64,000 nucleotides of DNA, from assembly GCA_003864495.1 (NCBI GenBank), contig ML133430.1, forward strand, positions 273,891 to 337,890, read 5' to 3'. The stretch is from Nemopilema nomurai (taxonomy: Eukaryota > Cnidaria > Scyphozoa > Rhizostomeae > Rhizostomatidae). Both the position numbers and the translations under genes were made by a program. Numbering within the stretch: the first letter of the stretch is position 1; every line of letters begins with the position of its first letter. This document shows, piece after piece, positions 47,578 through 59,400 of this stretch. Below the pieces are notes generated by a model that searched no databases, was not told the DNA's origin, and was given only the letters and a program-made list of their open reading frames with translations.

Positions 47578-50471
47578 CTGAAGTGTGTCTATGGCAGAGA
47601 GTGTATTGAATAGGGCTTAAGGTTATGTCATGTATCTGGATAAGCTGGCTATTTTCAGTTCAGAAAAGTTGTTAAAATTCCTCCAGATAAAAACATCCTA
47701 GAAGGCAAACCTTCTTCACAAAACAACAAAAAGTGGGCATGGCTAAGGTGTGTCATGAAAGCTTCTATCGCTTCTTGATGACCTTTCTCCGTAATGCTTC
47801 CTCACTCTGGCTATTTTAACAGCAAAATTTTCTGTGAATGCATTAAATATAAGTGATTCAAAATAAAAACAAAATGGGAATGGAATTCCATGCTATTATC
47901 ACAACTACATTCGTATTGTCACTGTTATATTTATCCTGTTAACCGTAGACATAAGCAAATTAGCTTTCTATAATTGTTCTCATTCAACTTACAAAGCCAA
48001 CGTACAGATTTGAGAAGAATAAAAGTGATAATGAACTAAAAGAAAAACGCATGTTAATACGATTGATCTCCTTGAGACATGATCTGAGCTATAAACTTTC
48101 TACATTTCATGGTTTGATTTGCATTGTAAATTAGATAAAACTTTTGACAGTTTTGGATTTATCGGCCAGTTTCGCTGTTAACATCATAAGAAGAACAAAC
48201 ACGCCAAGTAGTTAGGCTTTCAACGACCTTCATCAATTGATTGCTGAGTTCCCAGCCTACATCTCTTTACAAGTACCTCATTCATATGATTTTATAATTT
48301 CATAAAACATAAAACATGGCCCAAACGAATTTTGCTCCTACTTTCAGTGATAGAGGCTTTTTCTACATGTAAAGTTAAATCATTACTTTCGTTTCCTAAT
48401 CTCGTGAAGTAACCATTGTTCCCATTCAATCTCGTACATTACCATCCATCAGTGAGTGGGATTACATATATTCGAAAAAGAAAATGAAATAAAGATAGCA
48501 AATAGCAACAGACACAACAGACCGACTGAACCGCTGGCCCAAACCTTCTAAAAGACATAAGGTGCTAGAGGCAAAACATTCAATCAACCTCTATCGCCAA
48601 TGTGTCCCTGATTAACCATATCCATCTGTGCCATTTCTGCTTCACTAAACTTCCAGACTACTCGTCAACATCGATAACTGTTCATTGGTAAAATGGCCAA
48701 TTTCTGTTTACATGAACATAGTTGTCAAGTTTAGTTTCAGGTACTGTACGTCACTTCGCTTCCCGGAAGGTTTACACCGCGGAGTGCTGCTACGCACGTA
48801 TCTTGTTTGAGTCCACAGACAAGAGAATGAATTTAGGGTATTGTCGGTTGGCGGATCAAGCAACTTGTCTGATTCAAGCCTACGAATAGCATGTCAATAA
48901 ATTTCCCCTGTTCCTCTTTTCTAGACTATTTTAAATTTGAGCCAAGTCTGAGCTAACCAAAGTCAGTCAACCAAAGGATTGATTGATTAATTGAATTAGG
49001 CCGCCGCGTTGCCAAATTGCACGACTGCTATGCCAGTGATTGGCCAGCGCACGGTTAAAGGAGCTCCCAGTTTTTTCAGCCGCAAATGATTACCTATACC
49101 GTACTGCTAGGAATATAAACACCTTTTTAATAATAATAATAATACCTAATTTCTTTCCGAGCCGCTAACACAAGATGTATATTTCCCTTGAGATCAAAGA
49201 TAGATATCAAATCTTTTTTGATGTGTTGAGAGAAGAGCATCGAAATGACAGTTGTTTTGCTTTTGGAGAATTCACAGATTAAGGAGAAATTTTGGACTGG
49301 ATAATGGTTGAGCCTGGAATTATTCCTAAATTATTCTTAAATTTTAGCAATTTTGAGTCTCAGTATTCTTAAAGACCTTATTCATATAAAAAGTGTGTAT
49401 GGCATAGCAAGTAAGGCGGTAAGTCGCTGGTAGAGTGAAGTATTTTTATTAAAAAGTTTAGTGCTGCAACCAGATTTATATGACTGCAATTGCTGCAAAA
49501 GGAATTGGGTAATTGGATCAAATAGTTTTGTTTACAGGCACCGAAGTGGAGCTCCGTGGATCCAGGCAGTATTTCGCCCTATGATGGAAAACAATTGCTG
49601 TCACCTCAATATTTTTATGACATTGAAAACAAGAATTTAATAGTCATTGATGAGCTACAGGAGTATAAAAATGTTTTCCGCCAGATGGGCTAAGGAGATC
49701 TTTAACAAAACAAACGATCTCATTGACGATCTAATTAGAAACTGCACATTCAAACCTGTATTGCTCTAACTTTGATTACAATGGCACGATATCAGATCCG
49801 TAATATTGCAACAATGCTTAAGTCCAGATCGTGTTAATCCATGAAAATGTGCTGCTGCAAGCATGAAGGTTTATAATGATATCTTTGCTAAGTTTGGGAG
49901 AGCCCTGTCTTTGCCAGAATATTTTTAGAATTCATATTTTTATCGAAGTCGTTTCATTAGAACAATAATCAACATGATTGTACACTCTATTATGATCATC
50001 TGAGCCTTGGCCAAGCTAGAGCTTCAAATTTACTGCGCTGAAAAGATTTTCTCGCTTGCCAAAAAATTCTGCTGGAAAATTTGTTAGCCAGGCTTTCACT
50101 AAAAGTGAAATTTTACCCCAAGTAAACCCAATTCAAGTCGATGGAAAATAATAAAAACAGACAGCTAACCACCCTCTTATCACCGTAAAGACCTGTGTTG
50201 TACTGGGAAATATATTTCCACTTTGCCCATTCGCTCTGCACCGTCATCCAGTCATCCAGTATGGTGTTATCAACCAGCCTCGTTTTCGCATTGTCTCTTC
50301 TCTTTGCAAATTTCAGCAAACCTGTACATGCCCTGGTTTCCGAAAGGCAATTTATTTTGCCTATCATCACCGTTTAGGGGGATTTTAAAGCCTAGCGAAA
50401 GACCTGCACGACTTTTGAAGCCAGCAGGAGTCTTGAAAAGTTTCAAACTGAAGTGTCGGTCTTCTAGCAAC
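47578..50471. other. Region between LITAF gene 2 and EPRS1
   Basis: Should contain the missing first exon and promoter of the minus-strand LITAF gene and the EPRS1 promoter. A GC-richer patch near 48745-48830 contains TTCCCGGAAGGT, an ETS-type site, and several CpGs. An isolated exon-like frame lies at 49538-49693. Otherwise nothing is supported. Confidence 0.5.
49538..49693 (+). other. Isolated exon-like open frame, unrecognised
   Basis: After TTTGTTTACAG there are 51 sense codons and a TAA: APKWSSVDPGSISPYDGKQL, LSPQYFYDIENKNLIVIDEL, QEYKNVFRQMG. The composition looks coding and it would fit a terminal exon on the plus strand. No upstream partner exon was found. It could be a fragment of a lost or transposed gene. 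Confidence 0.3.
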
Positions 50472-53400
50472 ATGGCAGACACCGTGAAAGTGACAGTGGA
50501 CAAGAACGACCCTCCTTTTGGTAATCACATGGCCTATTGCATCAGTTAAATAAATTCATTGCAAATCATTATTTTTTTCAAAGACTTTAGTTCTGATCGG
50601 TTACTTCATACTGCAAACTTGTTCAAGCTTTTATTTGGTTAGATTCCTGTATTGTAACTTTATGACGGACAGCCAACATTTGACAAAAATTGCTTAAAGA
50701 AAATACAAGTACAGTAATAGCGATTTTCTATGAAAGTTTTACGAAGCCGAGAAAAGTGAATCTGCTTTTGTTAAAAGCACACATTTTTATATAAAATTAT
50801 GTCGTTTCTTACCCTCAATTAAAATGTGAAGATGTTCAATGCAAAGCCTTAATCATTTATTAAGGGATAAAATTTCAACATGTTGAATATAGGTGAACGA
50901 TTAAAAAGATTGGATACAGTGATTCTTGAATGACTCCCCTATATTTTTGAAGCTCAGACAATTTTCATTTTAATTCAGTGCTAGATTAAATGCCAAATTC
51001 TTTTGCAGCTTCAATCCTGACTGTTGAATATCTGAATGGAGCTTCAAAGAAAGCCGAGGTTCAATGGGGAGAACACACTTACATTGACTTACCTGGGTAA
51101 ATTGTTGAAGATCAGATTTATATGTTTTTGATTGAGAATCTTATAATATTTATCAATAATGAGAATATTTATCAATAACATGTTTAGTAGTAATAGAGAC
51201 AGAAGAGTTTAAGAAGAGTTTAGGGTCAGAGAGTTTGTGAGACCAACTGATACCATGATTTGTATATAAAGAAAAATATTAAAATGTTAGCACGTTTAAG
51301 GAAACATCTATCAGAGCATGAGTATTGAAAATCTGTCAATACTGAAGTACAATGTCATTCAACCACAACCATGTTACAACTTTTGACAATATTTGCCTTC
51401 AAGTTTTTTGTACTTCATTGAACATTGCAAGTAATACAAATACTTTGTCTTTTTGCCCTTACATGCAGAAGAAGCCACATAAAGTCACTTTATGGGAGAC
51501 AGTTACATCTCCAGTGGTTTCCATTATTTGAATTGTTTGTCAAAAGAATCTTGATTTCTATTTTGATGAAGTTAAAAGTTAGCTACTATCAAGTGTAAAG
51601 CTCCTTATCAGCTACTGCTCCAATGATTAGCACTTCGACTACAATTAATCATATATATATAGCACAAAACTCAGAGCAACAGAGAGCATGTCTCATTTCC
51701 AGCCTGTCTTCTATTATATCTATTGCTCTGTGTTTTTTGCACATCGAGCACTGTTATGTCAGAATAGACAAAACAATCTAGAATATATATATCATTCCGG
51801 TTGTTTTGTCAAATCAAAGTAAGACCTGTTGGCATATGTGGCTGGTTTCTAAATTCATGTACAATCAAATTTACCACGGGTTTCATCATTCCTTGCTTGT
51901 AGTTCAACTTGTTTAAATGGAGAAATGGCAGTTACGCGGTATCTGGCCAGGAAGTTCACAAAGGCAGGACTTTATGGCAAAACCATTCTTGAGGCAACAG
52001 AGGTAACCTATTTTATGAGTTATTAAGATGCTATGAGGGAGTGATGAAAGCAAAGCTTTGAATTTGGTCATGATGTGGAGCTCATTATTAGGATATGGCG
52101 TGCCTATCTTGGTTATGATTTCTTGGCAAATATTTTATTAATTTCTTCAATTTTCATGTTATATAATTTATTGAAAGCAAGAAGCCTTCCCAAGTAGTTT
52201 GAAAAACTAAAATGTTTTGTTAGATGCATTGTTTGTTGTTCAACATTTTAGTTTATGACCTGAAACATTTGGGTTTTTGGCAAGTGATACACCTGGAGTC
52301 CTTTCTCATCACCAACCATTTCTCTCAACAGATTGACCATTGGCTTGATTTCAGCTCAGCAAATTTGAAGAATTCAAACAGTGTATGGACTGCTGTACAG
52401 TACCTTGACAGTGTTCTTGCTCCCAGTACATACCTTGTGGGACACAGCTTCTCTATTGCAGACTTTGCTGTGTGGGGGTCTTTGCAGGGTAAGATCCTAA
52501 CTTGTCATACCGGGACATGCTCTTGTCCTTTGGTAACTATAATTTGTTCTTTTTGCAATTGATACTTTATTCATTTCACAACTAATGACCCATTTTAGGC
52601 AATAAGTCCTGGGATGCACTCATTAAGAAGGGTGCTATTGGTCAGAACATCAACCGTTGGTTTTCTTACTGTTCTTCGCAATCTGAGTTTAAGAGAGTTC
52701 TGGAAACGGTTCCAAAGGCTGCTCAAAAGCAAGGGGGAAAGGACTCCTCTGAGAAACCAAAGAAGTCAACTGTAAGTCATTTATCTTAATTACTTTGATA
52801 CATTGCCTATTGGATACATTGTCTCCATATTGTGTTAAGCCATTGCTTTCTGTGGAGGAAACTAAAGATTTTCACCAAGTTTTTAGCACAGTCCATCATT
52901 TGAGGCCTCTAAAAGTTCTAGCATAAGAATTTCGTGATTTGCAGATAAAGCAGGCAAGTCATAGACAACTGGTTTACCGTTAGTTTCAATTATTAATATT
53001 GTTTCAGTGTCAATAATAACTGATTATAAATTTTTTTGGAAGAGAGAAAAGGGTGTTCATGGAGTTCGGCTTGATCAGTCCCTAAATAATTACATCATCC
53101 TTGACTGCCACGTAAAAAACCACTACTATATATACTTATTGATATCTCAGCAGTATGTATGCACTCAGCAGTGTGTCTATCTATCTTCATAGGTCTGTAA
53201 ACAAGATTATTTATTAGTATTTGGCATGCGCTCTTTTCTCAATACAGGGCTTGCAGAGCACAATGGAAGAAGGTGGAAAGTTCATTGATCTCCCTGGTGC
53301 AAAGGAAGGAGAAGTTGTTGTTAGATTTCCCCCGGAAGCTAGTGGGTATGTTCATTTTGCCTTTATTCTTTATTCAAGGTTGACTGATTTTACATATTTT

Positions 53401-56400
53401 CAACATTTAAAACGTCTAACTCGGTATAAAGAGGTCAAGTAGATCTATACTAAAACATTTCTATAACGATTTTATGGTTATTTGTTCTGAATAAAGTTTG
53501 AGTTGATCATAAGCAAGGCCTATCCCGTCGTGTTTATCCCTTTAAAGTGTACTTAGAGAAAACCTTGATCAATGCTGGCAAGAATTCGAAACAAAGCTCA
53601 TACATAGACACACGCACAGACACACACGCACAGACACACACGCATTTCGATGATTTATTCGCTAATTACATTCGTGTATCTCCGTGTCGCATTGGCAGCT
53701 ACCTTCATATTGGACACGCAAAAGCCGCCTTGCTCAATCAGTACTACAAGGAAAATTACAAGGGAAAACTGATAATGCGCTTTGATGATACAAACCCTGC
53801 CAAAGAAAACGAGCATTTCGAAGAGGTATGAATGGCATTGTTTATAAGATGGGGTAGTTTGCTGGATCTAAAGGTAATAAATTGCGGCAAAGGAGAAGGC
53901 GTTAATTTCTCACATACCCTTTACACTCCCTCCACTCCCTAAAACAGTGAGACAGTACATTTTCACCATTTGTTCATGGGAGTGCTTCGTAACTCATAGA
54001 CCCCATTATTTGTGAATGATTCCAGTTATTTTCAGCAGTTTTCATTTGTGGCTAAGTTTAAGGGTATAGGAAATTAAAGCCTTCTCCAAAGAGTCGCTCC
54101 GTATGCGCCAATAAGTTAGTATGGACGTAAATGAACACGGACATGTCAATTTGATAGATATATGGACGTTGGACATGCCAAAGCGGCCTTGATATGCCAA
54201 CTTTACAAGGATAGTTACAATGGCACGTTTATATTTCGGTTTGATGACACAAACCCAGAGAGAATAACAGCTCATTTTGAGAAGGTAATTTGCATGATTT
54301 TGCAACAAGGCCTGTGTATTTTTACGTACGTTTATCACCTGCTTCTAAGCAATGGGTGAATAGCAACAACGATTTAAAAATGATGTTTGTATTATATAGC
54401 AGCTTTTCCCAACAGACTTAGATAGTCTTTCCAGGTAGAGCTAGGATCGTATTATTGTCTTTGTTAATTAATCGTCTTTCTACGTTTCTGCTATTTATCA
54501 GCAAAATGGAACTGAACAGATACAATTGTAGAGAAAAGGATTATGCCAAACAGTAATTCTAATGAATTATTTTATGTCAAGTTAGAATTACCCTTGGGAA
54601 TGAAGTTTGAGAACCAGTAAAGGCTAGGAGTCATTCAATTGTCCATTGTAATCCAAACTCCTGCAGACATGCTTTATCCTTCTCAATAACTTTTAAAGTG
54701 CTTAACGACTACTGTTATTTGTTCTTGCACATCAGACTTTTGTCCCAGGCAGTGCCGCACAAGGAACAGAGCTTGTTTCGCTTACCACGCCCTCCTATTG
54801 GAAGTATTTCTCTGTTCCAGGTAATCTTAGAAGACATAAAACTTCTGCATTTGACACCGGACAAGTTTAGCCGCACCTCTGACTATTTTGACGTGTGCCT
54901 GAAAGCTGGTGAGAAGCTTATACGTGATGGCAATGCATTCTGTGACGACACACCGATGGAAGCAATGAAGGAGTTGCGAGAAAAGAGAGAGCCATCTGCA
55001 AAGCGTGATCTTGGTAAGTTCATTACTAGTCACAGTGATTTGTCAACTTTCAGGAATAAGGAATTTATTTGGCTTGAGATCATTCTTGTCGTTGTTTATT
55101 TTGCCTTGTTTGGAGAGATTAAGCTAGTTTTTTCTTTGGGGTACTGTTCTTCCATAAGAAGGTATAAGGGAACCTATCTATCAGAGCTAAAAGATCAGCT
55201 TAGGTAGATAATTGTTATGTATTAATACCACGAAAGGCATCGTACAATTTCACAAATAGTGCAATGTGATGTTCCAGCAACGCTGTGGCATAGTAGGGTT
55301 GACATTTCCTCCTTTGTAAAGGCCTGTCACTAAAATTAATCTAACAGGCGTTGAGGAAAACCTCGCAATCTGGGCAGAGATGGTAAAAGGCAGTGAGTTT
55401 GGCCAGAAGAACTGCTTGAGAGGCAAGGTCGACTACGCCAATGACAACGGTTGCCTAAGAGACCCGGTCCTTTATCGGTGCAAAACAGAACCTCATCTGG
55501 CGACTGGCACTCGCTTTAAGTAAGTATTGTTTTGACATATATAAAGTGCTTCGTCCTGGCTACTTGCACACAGAGTTTCGTCCCAAAAATACCAATACCC
55601 CAATAATTATGGGTGGTTGTCTGATTTGCTTCCGGGCATGTTTTTGGGACAAATGTAAATTAACTATGGATCCCAAAAGCACTATCGATGAGAAACCTTT
55701 TGAGAACCTTTTAGGAAATTTTGTGTTAAAACAGTTTTGTCTCGTTGGCTGCTTTTTATTTGTTGCCGGACAGTGTAAACCGGGACTTTGTATCTCAGAA
55801 ACGTAAATGCAACTGACCTCTGCTCCTCTTTTGCCTGAGGGATTGTACGCTTTCTAGCATGTTTGGTTGTTTGCCTACATGTTTGCTTCTATGCATGTTT
55901 GCTTGTATGCATGTTTGCTTGTATGCATGTTTGCTTGTATACATGTTTGCTTGTATGCATGTTTGCTTGTATGCATGTTTGCTTGTATGCATGTTTGCTT
56001 GTATACATGTTTGCTCGCATGATTGCAAGTTTCCCTTTTTGCCTGTGGTCATACTTGTTTTCTTGTTTGCTGGATTATCCTTTGCTACTCAAGGAACGAA
56101 AGTGAAATATGGCTAATGAATCTTACAACTGCAGACAGTTTAGAAGTGCATAAATAATTCAAACTGAAGCTTTTGAGTTGCGAGAAGTACAATATTTTAC
56201 TTTTGATATTGTACATTCTTAAGTTTGCCATTCTGACTGCCATTGATCTCATTACATGAAGAACTTCACGGGCTTTCAATGGCGAAGGTGTTGAACAGAA
56301 GGGGAGTTCTTTTGTAGACAAATGTTTTGGCGAAAGTTTAAAGTCCCTTTCTATCGTGCTGTTAGGGTTGATGCAAAATACACAAACCATTACCCATTTT

Positions 56401-59400
56401 TGGCTTAGGTAGAGATCTTTGATATACTCCAGAGACAAAAATCTGTTGATGAAAATGCAACGATACATTTTGGGCCATCTTATGTGCTAGTTAAATCAGT
56501 ATTTAACAGTTGAGAAGTGAGTGATTTTCATTGCCATATTGCTGCCTTAATGTTAAACTTCGTCAGCAATAATTTTCTGCAAGTTTCTCTTCCTTTTCTC
56601 TAAATCTAAATTTCAGGCCTTAAGCTTGTTGTTTTCTTGTCGGTTATAGTTTGCTAGTTGGTTGTACTTGGTCGTTTGCTGTCCGAGAGAAATTTCCACA
56701 CGATCTGTTATATTGATTTGGATCTTTCGCTCTGTGTTACCAGTGCCACATATATCTATCGATAATCAATAACATAAGTAACATTTCCAGCTTGGTGTGG
56801 TGAGTTTTTGAGCAAGCTGTTCTATTTCCCAAAGGCGTCGGAGCGGAATTCACATTGGGGGCTGCCCGTTTTGTTACTTTTCATTAATAGACCGTTAAGG
56901 AAGCAAACTGCAGTTTGACAATTTTTGTGGGGTTGCGACCCCAATCTGCCAGTCCTCCCCAGCCCCCTGGTTCCCTGTCTGCCCAACAACGTGCTATTTA
57001 AAATCGATTCTCCACGGTGCTCCAGTCGAAAAATTGTTGGTAACTTTATGGCCAGTGGCTTCTCTAAGGCGGGGAAAGGGGAGCCTTCGCCCTCAAGAAT
57101 TTTTATCCGCCCCTTCATTTACCCCCTACTTTTCTCAGAGAAATTTTGGTTGTTTGTTAGTGTTCCCGCCCATATGGTTTACACGTAGCTTTTAATCTGA
57201 ATAACTTGGGTATTTTCACTAAACTGCCGCATCTGAACTCTATACATCAAACTTTTTTAAACAAGAAGTTTTAGATCACCTTAATGTAAGGCGTTAGTTC
57301 ATAAATATATTCTGTCCGTACACTACTGTCCCGTGATTTTCTTTGATGCCCCCCCCCCGCCCCTCCAAGTTTTCTCATGCTAGAATCGCATCTGTTTATG
57401 AATATTATCATTCAGTGACAAATCAATGTTAATTCATGGATTCTGTAAAGCCCCCCTTTTGCCATACTCGCCACTTGCCGCAGAAATTTTCCCGCCAAAA
57501 CGAGATCGCCTTTGTAACGATTATTTGTTGACCAAGTGTAGGCCTAATTTGATGCATGGAACGTTTGTGTAGCTTGTTTTGAGCCCTGCAAAGATGGCAA
57601 ATGGCGCAGTTTTACAAGATCTGAAAGTCAGTGTAGATCTATGGAGATCAAGTAAATATCCTTGGGTGAAGTATTACTTTCTCACCCATATGCACGCTGA
57701 CCATACTTCTGGCCTGACTCCATCGTGGAGAAACAAGATTTACTGCTCCGAAATTTCAAAACAGTTGTTGATAAAGAAGTTCTGCTTGACTGACGATTTG
57801 ATAGAAACATTAGAAATGGGAATGCCAAGGACTTTCGATGGAAATGGAACAGAATCATTCAGTGCAACATTTTATGATGCCAATCATTGTCCAGGTTCCA
57901 TCTTTATTCTGTTTGAAAGTCGTTTCGGGAGAGTTATGTATACTGGCGATTTCCGATGTGATGAGGCTTTCTTCGAAAACTTCAAGAGCATTAATGTTGG
58001 CATAGTTGATAAATTGTACCTAGATAACACCTACTTCGGTAAGAAGACAAATTTTCCCCCACGTGCGGTTGTTGCCGAAAAGATTCACGATGTTATTCGT
58101 TGTCATCCAGGGTTTCAAATAATTATCTTCTGCTACAGTTTAGGAAAGGAAGATTTACTTGTAAAAATTGCCATGGAATTTCAGGAGTGGATTATTGTTA
58201 GTCAAGAGAAGTATGACACACTAGAAGTTCTTGGCATGCCAAATGTTTTTGCAACCGATCTGGAAAGTGGGAGAATAAGGGCAGTACAACAGAAAGACCT
58301 TTCAAGTCATGAAGTCAAATCTTGGATTGAATCAGCACCAACAATTGCAATTTTTCCAACTGGTTTGTTTAATAAGGAAAATCACCCATACAAATGTAAT
58401 GCACTGAAGGAAACATTCTTCTTTCCTTATTCTGATCACTCTAGTTACAGTGAAATTGTGAAGTTTTTGCAGCATCTCAAACCAAGTCATGTGATACCAT
58501 TGGTAAAAGATAATAAATGGGATCACAATGAAATTAGCAAGATAACACAATTAGGCCAAGATCAAGCTGATCACAGGGAAGCAGTATTGAAGAAGCAGAA
58601 TGTTGTTGAAATGGAAGTTGATAATGCCCAAAATGAACCCATTAATGATGAGAATATGCCTCAGCATGGAAATGAGCATAATGTTGAATTTCAGGCAGCT
58701 GCAAAAAAGAAACATATATTGAAAAGACCTAGGGTGCCACTTTTACGGAAAATGTCTTCAAATAAGGGTGTTGTGTTTGATAGCACAAGAAATAGTGAAG
58801 ATGGAGATTCTGTCAGCGTTACTGCTAATGGTCCCTGTTCTAAATCCTCTAAGACAGACACTACTGATAATGCTGAATGTTTTGATAAGTGCATAGCTGA
58901 TGTGGTGTGTGACAGTACAATAAATCCAATGGTTTCTGCAGCCCCTGCAACAGAGAAAACTGTTCTGACAACTGATAACCCAGAGAAAGAAAAGTCAGAA
59001 TCATTTACTGTTTCAAGTAGAGACATAGCATTTGATAATGATAAAGGTGGTGGCAATTCATGCAGTTTTTCGTCAATATCAGATGAAGACAGCAAAAAAT
59101 CTGATGTAAATGAAATGAAAGACAGTCAGAACATTGTATTGGATGAAAAAGAGAACAACTGTACTAGTGCTGATGATATCATTTTTCTGGATTCCGATGG
59201 AACAAGTTTTTATTCTGATAGAGAGGAAGATGCTAATGCTTGCAAGGCTTCCTGCACAAAAGACCTGGACAATCACTTACAAAATTGCAGTACTATTAGT
59301 AGCAAAAAGTCTCAAACATGCGAAGAAAATACAAATGATAGCTTTGATATGGATGAAAGTGTTTCATTTGATGCTGGTGAAAGTGCTGTTGCTAAAGACT

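Noticed and set aside
55795..56116. Cys-rich open frames on both strands
   Set aside because: Translations of the 16-bp minisatellite.
58691..59095. 134-codon minus-strand frame
   Set aside because: Antisense shadow of the Apollo C-terminal tail.
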